Shown here one piece after another: positions 1-10,390 of a stretch of DNA of 64,000 nt. Position 1 is the first letter of the stretch, and every line of letters begins with the position of its first letter. The translations under genes were made by a program, and so were the position numbers. This DNA is from Spiroplasma endosymbiont of Agriotes lineatus (GTDB lineage: Bacteria; Bacillota_I; Bacilli_A; Mycoplasmatales; Nriv7): contig NZ_OZ026448.1 of NCBI RefSeq assembly GCF_964019485.1, positions 1,054,001-1,118,000 of the forward strand, read 5' to 3'. The notes beneath the pieces were generated by a model that had not been told where the DNA came from, did no database searches, and saw nothing but the letters and a program-made list of their open reading frames with translations.

Positions 1-28
1 ATAGTGTTAATGCTCTTAAATATATAAT
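1..28 (+). mobile_element. Plectroviral fragment at the window edge, cut by an IS3 element
   Basis: These bases closely match the stretch around 8843-8872 of provirus A, inside the coiled-coil part of the gene at 8767-9387. The match stops where the IS3 tip begins. The window therefore seems to start inside another plectroviral insertion that was interrupted by the IS. The stretch is too short for more certainty. Confidence 0.5.
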
Positions 29-1260
29 ATGGATAGGTTACAATAAGTTGGACCATATTTATGTGGACTTTCAAATAAAATAAAATTATTAAGAAAGTAG
101 GAATATAAAAATAGGCAAAAATTCATATACAGATACAGATGAATTTAAAAAATAAATTTTCATGCTTTATCAAAACGGGAAAAGCATTATTGAAATTATT
201 AATGAATATGGTATTTCAAAATCTTCTATTTATAATTGAATAAAATCATTCGATAATTCTGGTTCATTTAAAGCAAAAGACAATCGCACACTAGAAGAAA
301 ATGAAATAATAACTTTACGAAAAGAACTTAAAGACTTAAAAATGGAAAATGACATTTTAAAGCAAGCCGCACTGATAATGGCCAAAAAATAACAATAATT
401 AATAACAACAAAAACAAATATTCAGTGAGGAAAATATGTAAGATTTTGAGTTTATCAAAATCAACGTATTATTATCAAACTAATAAATGCACTAACAAGC
501 AAGTTAATAATTATGAACAAGAAGTTATCAGTGCGTTTAATAAAAAGTCACAAAATTTATGGGGCCCGTAAAATTAAAGCTGTTTTAATAAGAAAAGATA
601 TCATCTTATCGCGACGAAAAATCAAATGCATTATGATCAAAAATAATTTGGTTTCTAAATAAACCAAATTAAAATATCGTAATCACAAAACAACAACTAA
701 TAATGCCCAAATTAGTAATGTTTTAAATCATGAATTTAATGACAAAAAACTTAATGAAGTTGTTGTTAGTGATTTAACATATGTGCAAGTTGGAGGAAAA
801 TGACATTATATTTGTTTATTAATTGACTTGTTTAATCGCGAAATAATTGGATATAGTGCTGGGGCAAACAAAACCGCTGAACTAGTTCAACAAGCTTTTC
901 ATAAAATAACACGACTATTAAAGCAAATAACTTTATTTCATACCGATTGTGTGTGGTAATGAGTTCAAAAATAAAATCATTGATGAAATTTTAATAATCT
1001 TTAATATTAAAAGATCATTAAGCAATAAAGGTTGTTCTTGTGATAATGCTGTGGCTGAAAAAACTTACAAAACCTTTAAAACGGAATTTATTAAGGATAA
1101 AAAATTTGAAAATTTAACACAATTAAAATGCGAACTATTTGATTTTGTTAATTGATACAACAATATTCGAATTCACGGCAGCTTAAATTATTTAACACCC
1201 GTTGAATTTAGAAAATGGCGGTCTACATAAAAAATGTCCTAAAAAGGGTTGCCGTTCCAT
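29..1260 (+). mobile_element. IS3-family (IS150 group) insertion sequence, copy 1
   Basis: The left tip starts ATGGATAGGTTAC and the right tip ends GTTGCCGTTCCAT. They form imperfect inverted repeats of about 40 bases, sharing ATGGA and, further in, ATGT-GAC blocks. Two overlapping reading frames fill the interior, as is usual for IS3-family elements. A close second copy is at 16974-18207, and solo tips are found near 15179, 20976, 37309, 46309 and 46361. Confidence 0.8.
111..1230 (+). pseudogene. IS3-family transposase OrfA/OrfB, inactivated
   Basis: OrfA (about 111-392) encodes a helix-turn-helix protein. Its start reads ATA instead of ATG, and a TAA follows within the first 20 codons. OrfB begins in the -1 frame across an A-run near 383-390 and carries the IS3 DDE integrase core. 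The core is visible as FKNKIIDEILI, NAVAEKTYKTFK and IHGSLNYLTP. The region of the second catalytic Asp, HTDHGNEF in copy 2, is disrupted here near 943-960. A further frameshift near 540-560 is shared with copy 2. A DDE transposase makes the element's strand transfers; this one cannot. Confidence 0.85.
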
Positions 1261-1294
1261 CCTAAAAAATTAAAAAAGCAAACCCATTGAAAGC

Positions 1295-2992
1295 CTAAAC
1301 AATATCTCGTCTTTTAATAACTAAAACCGAACCTAAATTTAATAGCATTGCTAATATTCCATAACCAATTGCCATTGCCGTTGAATTTAAAATATGATTA
1401 ATCTTTTGAACTTCAATCTGTCCTTCATCATTTGTTATGATTTCAAAATCACGATATGAATTTAAATAATTTTTTTGTTTATCAAAATCAATATATGAAT
1501 TACCTGTGGAATTAAAAAAGAAATCATTAAATCCTAAAAATGTTGTTCACATTTGATTTCAATGTTCAAAAAGATTAGCAAAACTAATAATGCGATATGT
1601 TTTTATTAATGATTGATAATCATACCAATTTTTACTTATTGATAATGATTGATTGGCTAATAATTTCAAATAACGAGCTTTCACTAAAATATTATTATCC
1701 AATTCTTGAATTGCAAAATATACCTTATTACTAAATAAATCATTATATTTTTCAGATAACTTCTCATCAAATTCATAATTATAATTCTCTCTAAAAACAG
1801 TAAATGGACTTCAATCAGACATTTTTTTGTCTTTAACTTCAATATATGTTTTACTAGTAGTTGAATCATTTTTATTAATATTTACTTCCATTAATGAAAC
1901 ATTTTTATCTTTATTTAGCTCAACAACTTGTGGTGATAAATCATTATTAATAAGTTGTATTAGTTCATGTTGATATTCATTACTAGCATCTAATTGTTCT
2001 AATGTTTTAAAGTATGTTTTGAATTGAATATGCAATTTAACATCTTTATCTTTTAAGTCCTTTGTAAGATCTCCTGTTCATTGTTTAACACTACCGTCAG
2101 CAGTGAATGTCTTAATTTCATCAGTATATAAATCAAATTTTTTATACATTGCTATTCTTTGATCATTAATTGTCATTAATTTTGATGATGTAAGTTGTTC
2201 ATAATCATACTCATTATAAAAATTAAAAATCTCAGTTACTAATTTAGAGTATTTAATTTTAATATTAGTTTTTTTATTTTCAGGTTTTTTGATAGCATCA
2301 TTAAATAACATTATTTCTTTAATACTATTAATATCAAAAGTATCCTTACCAATATTAACTGTTTGTTTATTACTAATTTCTTTAATTAAGGAATATGGTA
2401 ATCCACCTAATAAAAACATACTGCTAAAAACAACTAATATTAAAAAAACAATATTTGATGAAAATATTAAAGCTGTTAATATTGAACCTGATAACACAAC
2501 AAAACTAAGAAACAATGAAAAAAGCATTAATTTTGTCATCATATTTAAAAGTAAAATAAATTGATTGTGTTTATTACTAATAATACCAATAACATAACCT
2601 AATAAAATAGTTATTCCTAAATTAATCACAATAAATAAAAAAACTACAAATAATAAAGTTAGATATTTAGAAAATAATATTTTAAATCGTGAATAAGGTT
2701 TAGAAATTAATAATAAAAATGTTCCATCAGTTATTTCTTCACTAATAATTCGAACAACATTTAAAACAATAAAAAGAAATAATAATAAATTTAAAAATAT
2801 TAAAATAATATATTGAAAATTTACTAAAAAACTATCATTATCATTTTCTGACTGAATAAAAAGAACTATTGTTGTTATTAAAAGACTTAATGAAGCAATA
2901 ATTTCAATTATTAATGTTAGCAAGGAAACTAATATTTTTCTTAAAGCAAAATTAAAAATTGGTAAAAAACTATTTCTTGATAAAAATTTCAT
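1295..2992 (-). CDS. ABC-2 type transporter permease with a large extracytoplasmic loop
   Basis: This 565-residue membrane protein reads through internal UGA codons. It starts at an ATG behind an AAGGA ribosome site. About six hydrophobic segments fill residues 10-205, with RIISEEITDGTFLLLISKPYSR between the second and third, typical of ABC-2 export permeases. About 320 polar residues follow, then a last membrane segment near 535-555. It lies 14 bases downstream of the ATPase gene at 3007-3918, so the two should form one exporter of NatAB or ABC-2 type. The substrate cannot be told. Confidence 0.8.
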
Positions 2993-3006
2993 ATTTTATT
3001 CCTTTC

Positions 3007-3918
3007 TTACAAATTAAATTTTTCACTATTTAAAGTATTATAAAAGAAATCTAAATCAATCGTATATGGTTCAATTCGATAAATAATTAGATTATATTCA
3101 AACGCGTAAAGAAAGATTTTATTAATTTCTAACGAATTTTTTAATTTAAAGAAAAGGTCATTAGTTGCTTCTCTAACAAAATAGTCAATATCATTATCTT
3201 TAAAAAATTCCACCATCGCTTCATTATCCTCGCATTCAATAACAAATGAATTTGTTAATTGAAAACCACTAATTGGACCACTATATAACAAATTACCTAG
3301 ATAAATAATTGAACATTCATCAATAACATCCTTGACTTCATTTAATAAATGAGTTGAAAAAAAAACCGTCTTACCTTGATTGACTAGTGTTCTTAAATAA
3401 CCTAAAATTTGTTTTCTTGTTGTTGTATCTAAATTTGCTTCAGGTTCATCTAAAATTAAAATATCTGGATTATGAATAATTCCCTGAATTAACATTACTT
3501 TCTTTTTCATGCCGCTAGAAAAAGAATTCATATTTTTATTACGAAATTCTCAAATATTAAATTCTTCCATTAATGATTGTAATCTTTGTTTAATCTGTTT
3601 ATTTTTTAAACCATTCATTTTAGCTAGTGATTTTAAAAAACGATAAGTTGTAATATTACGAGGAAATTTAGTAAACTCTGGAACATACCCAATAGCTTGT
3701 TTTGCTAATGAGTTTTTAGCATTTTGACCATTTATATAAATTTTACCCTCATCATAATTAATGCCACCAACTAATGATTTAATCGTAATTGTTTTCCCGC
3801 TACCACTAGCACCGATAATAGCATGCATCTTTCCACTAGTAACTTTAAGTGAAATTTTATTAAGTTTAAAATTCCGATAATTTTTTATTAATTGTTCAAT
3901 AATAATTGAAAATTTCAT
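3007..3918 (-). CDS. ABC transporter ATP-binding protein
   Basis: This 303-residue cytoplasmic ATPase has all the hallmarks of the family: Walker A GASGSGKT (about residue 36), Q-loop VPEFTKF, signature NSFSSGMKKK, Walker B DILILDEP and the H-loop FFSTH. One UGA (Trp) sits just before the signature. The C-terminal 90 residues form the regulatory tail usual in ABC-2 exporter ATPases. The ATG follows AAGGAG. It is the first gene of a two-gene unit and should power the permease encoded at 1295-2992. Confidence 0.92.
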
Positions 3919-4021
3919 TTTTTTCTCCTTATTTATAAAAAGTATTTAACTTTGCTAATAATTTTAATGAATCTTGATAACTTTTGCAAATTTAATATTT
4001 AATTTCAGCTTATTAGATAGT

Positions 4022-4049
4022 AAAAAACATCATTAATTAAAATGATGTT
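4022..4049 (-). terminator. Rho-independent terminator after the DEAD-box gene
   Basis: The 9-bp stem AACATCATT/AATGATGTT has a 6-base loop. On the minus strand it is followed by a run of T, and it lies about 30 bases past the helicase stop. Confidence 0.75.
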
Positions 4050-4075
4050 CTTCTGTAACATACTTAAATTCAGTA

Positions 4076-5227
4076 TTAAATATTGTAAGGATTAATCTTA
4101 ATGTTTAAAGTTTGTTCTAATTTTTTAATATTAATTAATTCTTTTTTATTATTTACTAATGTAATTGCAATTCCGGTTTCGCCAGCCCGTCCTGTTCTTC
4201 CAATACGATGCACATAACTTTCTTGTTCACAAGGTAAATCATAATTAAAAATATAATCAATCCCATCAACATCAATTCCCCGCGCCGCTACATCAGTAGC
4301 AATTAACACTTGAACTTTATTAGTTCTAAAAGCATTCATTGCTTTATTTCTTTCACTTTGTCGCTTATCACCATTAATAACGGCTGACTTAATACCATTT
4401 TCTCATAATATTTTAGAAATTATTTCAGTATATGCTTTGGTATTAGAAAAAACAATACTTAAATTTGGTTGAATTTTCAAAAATAAATTCACTAACACTT
4501 GATTTTTACTTGTATTTCTTGTATTAATAAAATATTGTTTAATATTATTTAATTCAGCAGCATTTCTTTTAATACTTATTTTAACCGGACTATTTTGATA
4601 GTTATTAGCAATTTCTAAAACAGCACGATTCATTGTTGCTGAAAACAATAATGTTTGATACATTGATGTAATGCTAGTAAATATTTTATCAATATCTTGT
4701 TTGAATCCCATTTTTAACATTTCATCAGCTTCATCTAAAACTACAGTTTGAATATCATTCAATCTTAAAGTTCTGCGTTGAATATGATCAACAATTCTTC
4801 CTGGTGTCCCGACAACAATATTACTATTTTTTAAGCTATAAATTTGTCTTCGTAAATCAGAACCACCAAATAATGCTGTCGCATTAACTCCTTCTAAATA
4901 AAAAGCATATTTTCTTACTTGATCTAAAATTTGTAATGCCAACTCTCTTGTTGGACAAACAATCATTGCTTGTACTCTTCGTAGTTTAACATCTAAATTA
5001 TTTAAGATTGGTAATACGAAAGCAGCGGTTTTTCCTGTTCCTGTATGACTTTTTCCAATAATATCATAATTTTTTAATACTAAAGGAATTGTTTTCTTTT
5101 GAATTTCAGTAGGGTTAACATAGCCTATCTTTGAAATTGCTCGCTTTAAATTATTATTTAAATTTAAGTCATTAAAATTTATATTATTGTCATTATCATC
5201 CTTTAAATTTAGCTCTTTAAAATTCAT
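4076..5227 (-). CDS. cshA: DEAD-box ATP-dependent RNA helicase
   Basis: At 383 residues this is little more than the two RecA-like domains. The motifs appear in order: Q motif PTEIQKKTIP, motif I THTGTGKT-like SHTGTGKT, PTRELALQ, GG, TPGRI, VLDEADEML, LFSATM, ARGIDVDG and YVHRIGRTGRAG. Such helicases unwind short RNA duplexes in ribosome assembly and mRNA decay. The long basic tail of CshA/DeaD is absent, so the symbol marks the closest type rather than proven orthology. AGGAGG precedes the ATG. It is a single-gene unit with its own terminator. Confidence 0.9.
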
Positions 5228-5404
5228 ATTTTTTCCTCCTTGAATATAGTTGCATAAATAAATGGTGTTATGACATTTTTTATTGTCAATTCATCACATA
5301 TCGGTACCTATAAAGCAAGTGAATTGTAATGTACAGTATTTTTATTTAACAACCTAATCATTATAAACTATTTTATCCAATACTACAACTATAAGGTCGT
5401 ATAA

Positions 5405-5928
5405 GAACGCATAAAGTTTTGTTAGGTAGGAAAAATATTTGAATAAGAATTAAGACAGTCAGCAATGATTTTCTTTTCATTTTATAAGACGTTAAAATTT
5501 GTTCTTTGAAAATTAAATACAAGTGAATTAATAATGTTGGTATGTATTAAAGCACGATAAATTGTGGGTGGTCGCCATAACCAAAAGAAGTTTACCAGTT
5601 AATAGATAACATCCTATTAGCTAGCTATAGCAATTTGTTTCGTTTTGCAATAAAAAAATGAATGGGGTGGATTTCCTAAAAATATACACGCTATTAAATT
5701 AGTTCCAAGGGTAGATGGTAGGATGCGGATGCTAAAGTGTAGAAATTTCTATATAAGGGGGTATGCTAAGTTTAAAATTATCAAAATCTTTATCTAATTA
5801 AAAAAACAAAATTTACTAACAAAGCTTGTTAAACACTTAAATCTGCGATATATAAGTGTTTAAAAAACTAAGTTAACTAACAACTTAGTTAATATAACTT
5901 AGTTTATTTATAAGAAAGGTAATTTATT
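5405..5928 (+). other. Proviral left end: terminal repeat and structured non-coding region
   Basis: No gene is evident in these 520 bases, yet the sequence is nearly the same in three other places (14141-14648, 54321-54829 and, in part, 20710-20975). It holds a dyad AAACACTTA/TAAGTGTTT (5831-5861), repeated CTAAGTTAACTAA and AACTTAG arms just before the first gene, and a TAGAAATTTCTA palindrome near 5738. In filamentous viruses the main intergenic region holds the replication origin, packaging signal and early promoter. That role here is inference. Confidence 0.65.
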
Positions 5929-6255
5929 ATGAAAAACATTGAAAACATTTTCTTAAATACTAAAAAATATCTCTTAAAAGAAACACAAAACGCAATATTT
6001 ATTAAAGCGCCAAAAATTCCGTGATTTAATGAACAAATCGGTGTTTGGTTTCCAAAACGATTTGTTTATAAAGGAAAATATTAAAATTCTATTTGCATCG
6101 GAATAATAAAAGATAATAAATATCAAGTAATTTCAATTAATCAAAAAGAAAATGAAACCAAATTAATTAAGGGACAAGAATTATTAGGTTTTTTCATTGC
6201 CGAAAAAGAAAACAACGAAAAAGATATAAATTATAACTATTTTAAAGGAGTTTAA
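5929..6255 (+). pseudogene. Plectroviral protein of 108 residues, nonsense mutation
   Basis: The first viral gene sits behind AAAGG. The intact version is at 54830-55156. Here the frame is kept throughout but codon 51 is TAA, directly after FVYKGKY. The protein is soluble and mixed-charge with no recognised domain. Its position right after the intergenic region suggests an early function such as DNA binding, which is only a guess. Confidence 0.75.
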
Positions 6256-6257
6256 AA

Positions 6258-6479
6258 ATGAATATTGCGATTGGAATAATATTTATTATCATTTGCATAA
6301 TGCTATTGGCATATTTTGCTTATAAAATTTATGCCAAAATAAAAATGCGAATTAAATATAAAAATGCCATTAAAAATAATACTGGTAATTTCACAAAAGA
6401 CGAAAAGGTATTTATTGCCCGCTTTAAAAAATGAGTTAAAACTCCTAATTCAAAAGAAAATAATGAAAATAAAAAATAA
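6258..6479 (+). CDS. Small viral membrane protein, 73 residues
   Basis: One N-terminal membrane helix (residues 3-23) is followed by a basic tail rich in Lys and Arg. The ATG overlaps the GGAG-led junction with the preceding gene, and the stop overlaps the next start (TAATG). Tightly packed small membrane proteins are typical of plectroviruses, where virion proteins gather in the host membrane before extrusion. The copy in provirus C is frameshifted in an A-run. Confidence 0.7.
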
Positions 6480-6640
6480 TGTTTTGAGAAATTATTATGG
6501 AATTCTTAAAACTGTTTGTTCCGATAGAAAAAATGCCTACACAAGTTGCGTTTATTGCCGGTTTAATTATTATCATTACTTTTCTTTTCACGCTAATTTC
6601 AATTATGTATTTACCGATAAAAATGATTTTTGGGAGATAA
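6479..6640 (+). CDS. Small viral membrane protein, 53 residues
   Basis: It starts with the ATG of a TAATG overlap. A single hydrophobic stretch spans residues 22-42 (FIAGLIIIITFLF core). It is the same length as the counterpart at 55379-55540, with about a dozen substitutions, so it looks conserved as protein. It is a likely minor virion or assembly protein, with no family assignment possible from sequence alone. Confidence 0.65.
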
Positions 6641-6643
6641 AAA

Positions 6644-6874
6644 ATGACAGCAAATTTAAAAGAATTTAATTGAGAACAAATTAAACAAACTTTCTGAGAT
6701 TTATTTATTCAAATTATAACTATTCCAGCTCATATTAGTGGTGGTAAAGAAATTGATTTAACCAAAGCACCACTTTGACTTTTAATAGCAAACATCGCTT
6801 TTTGATTTTTAACAGCGATTATGGTGTGATTTATTCTAATGCTCCTTTGAAAAACCATATCAGTATTTAGATAG
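6644..6874 (+). CDS. Small viral membrane protein, 76 residues
   Basis: The acidic, Trp-rich N-terminus (KEFNWEQIKQTFWDLF) leads to a membrane helix at about residues 45-70. Six of its seven Trp codons are UGA. The counterpart at 55544-55774 has the same length and close sequence. It is a probable virion or assembly protein. Confidence 0.65.
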
Positions 6875-6956
6875 GGAAAAAATATAATCGTGTTAAGGTT
6901 AATCGTATTTTAACAAATTTAAAAAAACTTTGAATATAAATGATGAATGTTTTAAA
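6875..6956 (+). pseudogene. Remnant of the small basic viral protein
   Basis: The last 80 bases of the 44-residue basic protein gene (intact at 55786-55920) are still recognisable. The start and the first third are deleted, and single-base changes break the frame. The residues KKYNRV and FEYKWWMF remain readable in different frames. Confidence 0.65.
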
Positions 6957-6975
6957 AAAGAAAGGGGGTGATTAT

Positions 6976-7225
6976 ATGATTGGAACTTTCTTAGCTACTA
7001 CTACGTCCAGTAATAGTAGAAAAAATAACAGCTCGTGACGCAATGACTAAATTATGAAATGCGATTATAACAACATTTACTAAAATGTGAGAAATTATTG
7101 CTGTTAATATGCCACAAGTTGGTAACTTCTTTGCTGATTACTGAATCTTCATTTTTCCATTTATTTTGGCAATATTCTTTATTTGTTTTAAAATGTTTGA
7201 AAAATTACTTGGCGTAGTCCGCTAA
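6976..7225 (+). pseudogene. Major coat protein, frameshifted
   Basis: It sits behind the strongest ribosome site of the cluster (AAAGGGGGTG). Comparison with the intact copy at 55940-56185 shows that codons 7-12 are replaced by a stretch 4 bases longer, which shifts the frame. The C-terminal membrane helix is still encoded (FIFPFILAIFFICF). It is dead in this copy. Confidence 0.75.
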
Positions 7226-7249
7226 CAAAAAAATAAAGTGAGGCGCAAG

Positions 7250-8221
7250 ATAAAATTTTGCAAATGAATAATAGAAAAAAATAACCATTTTATTGAATTA
7301 AATCACACCTCATTTTTAATTTTATGACATTGCGGAGCAATTTGATATATTTACAATGGTTATTTTAAAAACATTGTAAGCTATTTATTTTTAGCAGGTT
7401 GTATTTTAATTTTCTTTTTTAAAATCTGTAATTTAATAAAAATTAACAAAGTTATTAATTTCTTAAAAAATTCACCATTAAATATTGTGATTGGTTCATT
7501 GGGAACTGGAAAAACCGCTTTTCTAGTATACGCCTCAAAATTACTAAAAAAGAAGAAATATCATATCGCACCAACCTTCCCATTACTAGAAACCCAAAAA
7601 TTAAGTTTAGGACATATGGGATTATTAGATTTTGATTATCCGGTATTGCCCAGACAAAACCTTACTTTTGTGAGATGAAATCAACTTATTTTTAGAAGGA
7701 ACTGACTATAAAGAAAATGATAGGGTAAACTCAAGGTTTACAAGAATATTTTGCTTCGGCTCGACAATTTACCCATATCGTATTAGCGAGCGGACAACGA
7801 GCTGAACATATATGAGTTAAAGTTCGTGATATTGCCAATAATGTGATTGTCGGCATTCGTAAAAAACCCGTTAATATTTTTCGCCCCTACTTAAAAATTG
7901 TCTATGGTGCCTTTACAAGCATTGAAGAATATGAACGCTGACGAAACACCTTAATTGATGCTAAAAATAGTAAAAAGGTCGTCGCATTAAATACCGTGAT
8001 ATTCCCGAACTTGATATTTATTTTTTTAAACTAAAAATTCCTTTACCAATACTTAACACTTACAATTCTTTTTACCTAGCATTTTTAAGAGATTACTTAA
8101 ATTCAAAAGTAAATCCTGACTATGAAGACAAATACTATACTGACACCGCAATTGATTTAGAAGACTTAGAATACTTAAAAATGGATAAATTTAGCAAATT
8201 TTTAAGAAAGAAGGAATATAA
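7250..8221 (+). pseudogene. Viral assembly ATPase (Zot/gpI-like), broken
   Basis: This is the homologue of 56210-57205. The start codon is ATA instead of ATG. The Walker A loop GSLGTGKTAFL is intact here, and a membrane segment precedes it. A one-base insertion in VLP(R) near 7650 shifts the frame just before the Walker B segment (LLLWDE), and further indels follow. In filamentous phages this inner-membrane ATPase drives virion extrusion. Its loss means provirus A cannot make particles by itself. Confidence 0.8.
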
Positions 8222-8223
8222 AA

Positions 8224-8512
8224 ATGAAAAATCTTGCAAAAATGGCCGACTTTCTTGCCCAAATGCTTTATAAGGTCTTGACTTAATTTGAAGTTTAGAA
8301 ATACCAGGAACGAAAATTCAATTAATATTTCCTTTATTCTTAACACTGGCTGCAGAATTTCTTATGGCAATTATTCTTGGATTTGGTAGTCAAGTCAACA
8401 AGTTAATTTAGAAAAACAACGCCAATATGCGGTTAAAAATAAGGGGCGTTTAAGTGCATGAGGAAAAGCTAAAAAACAAATAAAACCAATAAAAACAAAG
8501 CAAGGTAACTAA
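8224..8512 (+). pseudogene. Small viral membrane protein (94-residue family), frameshifted
   Basis: The intact version is at 46940-47224. Here a base is lost near 8279 (VLT* instead of VFDLIW) and bases are inserted near 8392. The start, the GTKIQLIFPLFLTLA-type membrane helix and the basic C-terminus (KKQIKPIKTKQGN) remain readable in pieces. Confidence 0.7.
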
Positions 8513-8514
8513 CA

Positions 8515-8763
8515 ATGTTTAAACTAATTATTATTTTTATCTTAATAACTGTTCTTGGATTATTAGCTGGTAGTCATTTTGAAACTTTAACAAATTATAT
8601 TAGAGAAGGCCTTGCCAATTTCCAAAGATTTATTACTAGCAATTTAACAATTTTAGAACTATTTAAACCAATGGCTCGGACATTTTCGCAACATCCAATT
8701 TTTACCATTCTTGGTGTCACTTGTGTATTTATTACTTTATTTATTGTGATTAAAGGTAGGTAA
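8515..8763 (+). CDS. Viral membrane protein, 82 residues, intact in all three proviruses
   Basis: Two membrane helices (about 2-20 and 62-80) flank a loop with ANFQRFITSNLTILELFK. The copies at 47227-47475 and 57504-57752 have the same length and differ at only a few residues, while neighbours on both sides are broken. Size and layout resemble coat-like proteins of filamentous viruses, and a second coat or membrane-assembly role is likely. The function is not proven. Confidence 0.75.
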   Translation: MFKLIIIFILITVLGLLAGSHFETLTNYIREGLANFQRFITSNLTILELFKPMARTFSQHPIFTILGVTCVFITLFIVIKGR

Positions 8764-8766
8764 AAA

Positions 8767-9387
8767 ATGGAAAAATGAACTAAAAAACAAGAATTAGAAA
8801 TAGAGAATGACAAACTAAAAATTGCTAATGTCATATTAGAAAATAGTGTTAATACTCTTAAATACATAATAATGGAAAAAAATAAAGAAATTTTAGAACT
8901 AGAAAAGTGAAATACTATTCATATTAATCAAAAATCAGACTTAATAATTGAAAACCAAAAATTAAAAAATTTTAAACACGAAAGGAGAATAAAAATGAAA
9001 AAACTTTTGGCAAAATTATTTAAAAAAGATAATTCAAAAGAAAAACTGCCATTAAAATTAAGAAGTAAAATTTCTTTTAAAAAGCAGTGGTTAAAAATAG
9101 TATTAAGTATCATTTTCATCTTTATAAGTTTATTAATTTGTGCATTAACAGTAATTGATACTAAATGAATAACCGGAACAAGTGATGAATTTAATAATTT
9201 TATGAATAAAGAAATGGTTGAATTCTTTGGCAAGTTCAATAGTGGTATTATGCTCGCAGGAATATTTGTTTTTTGATGAGGCGGAGCAATATATTTTGCA
9301 ATTAAATTTGAAAAATTAATCCGCTTGATTATTCAAAAAATTAAAGCAAAAAGAGCCTTGAAAAATGAAATCAAACAAACTCATTAA
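8767..9387 (+). CDS. Viral two-helix membrane protein with a coiled-coil N-terminal extension
   Basis: The conserved part is 130 residues from the ATG at 8995 (behind AAAGGAG), with hydrophobic segments near residues 35-55 and 85-105 of that part. In this copy the frame is open 76 codons further upstream to an ATG at 8767, giving 206 residues. The extension is rich in Glu, Lys, Leu and Ile and predicts a coiled coil (KKQELEIENDKLKIAN). It is missing in proviruses B and C, where only about 20 bases separate the genes. Either start is possible, and the extension could also be a separate frame fused by chance. Confidence 0.6.
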
Positions 9388-9641
9388 TTCTTTAAAAAAA
9401 TATTGATGGAGAATCTTACCTTACATTTTTATGATTACTATCTTTTTCATTCCATTTTTAAAATTAGAAATTAATGATTTGGAATTATTATATGAAAAAT
9501 TTGAAGCATTAATTTCACTTATGATACTAGGATATTTAGATATATGCATTACATACAATAGCGATAATTATAAATTGTAGCATTGAGCGGCTTATTAAAA
9601 AAATTAAAGAAAAAAGAACAATGAAAAATAAAATATTTTAA
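9365..9641 (+). pseudogene. Viral two-helix membrane protein (83-90 residues), frameshifted
   Basis: It overlaps the end of the preceding gene by 23 bases, as in the other copies. Four extra bases near 9549 (ICIT then a shift) break it relative to 47867-48118 and 58149-58421. The N-terminal membrane helix (YWWRILPYIFMI) is intact. Confidence 0.7.
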
Positions 9642-9656
9642 AAAGGAATGATAAAA

Positions 9657-10172
9657 ATGTTTATGAAAATATTTACCGTGTTAATTATTGGTTTCAATAA
9701 CATTTTTGCCATTCTCCAAAACATTAACAATGACGAAATAACAACACAATCACTAATTAGAAATAAAAGGCAAAATAATGAATCATACGAATTAAACTTA
9801 AAAAAATCAAAATTAACACTTAAATCATCAAAAGATGACAACAGCAAGAGCAAGTGAAATCAAAAATGAGAAATAAAAGTTAATGTAGAAAATAAATTTA
9901 TGCCCAAAAACTTGCCTCCACGAATGAAACTCAATGATTGAGAATTTTATGTTGACAAAAATGACAAAATTACATTACCAATATTAAAATCATTAGAATA
10001 TGATTTAAATTGAGAAAAAAACAGTGAACCAAGATATTGAGAAAATAAAGATTTTTTATCATATCAAAATAAAAAATTAAAAAACATAAAAATGAAAATA
10101 CAAGAATGAGATAAAAATGAAAGATATGCCAAATGAAAAATATTAGAATTTAAAACTGAATTTAAAAAATAA
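9657..10172 (+). CDS. Secreted viral protein with signal peptide, C-terminal type 1
   Basis: This 171-residue protein begins MFMKIFTVLIIGFNNIFAI, a signal peptide, followed by a dibasic motif RNKRQ near residue 38. The rest is polar, with many Trp and Lys (NDWEFYVDKNDKITLP). The ATG at 9657 has an AAGGA at proper distance; the in-frame ATG at 9648 lies too close to it. The copy at 48154-48666 is nearly the same, whereas the one at 58437-58874 shares only the first 45 residues. It is the last gene before the terminator. A virion-tip or surface-exposed role is inferred. Confidence 0.7.
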
Positions 10173-10265
10173 TTAAACTGTTAAAATCACTACCCCAAAA
10201 TGTAGCTTTCTATGACGATAATGCTCTTAAACAACTTTTTCATTTTTTCTATTTTGACAAAATAA

Positions 10266-10295
10266 AAACCAGTAATTTTAGTTAATTACTGGTTT
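10266..10295 (+). terminator. Terminator hairpin at the end of the viral plus-strand genes
   Basis: AAACCAGTAATT pairs with AATTACTGGTTT across a 6-base loop. The same hairpin stands at 48957-48986 and 59086-59113, between the convergent viral and propeller genes, so it may serve both strands. Confidence 0.75.
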
Positions 10296-10390
10296 GAATA
10301 TTTTTTATTTTTACAAGAAATTTAAACTTGTTGTGCTTGTTTCAATTAAAGTTATTGTTCTAAAATAGCTAATATCGTTTTTATAAAACC

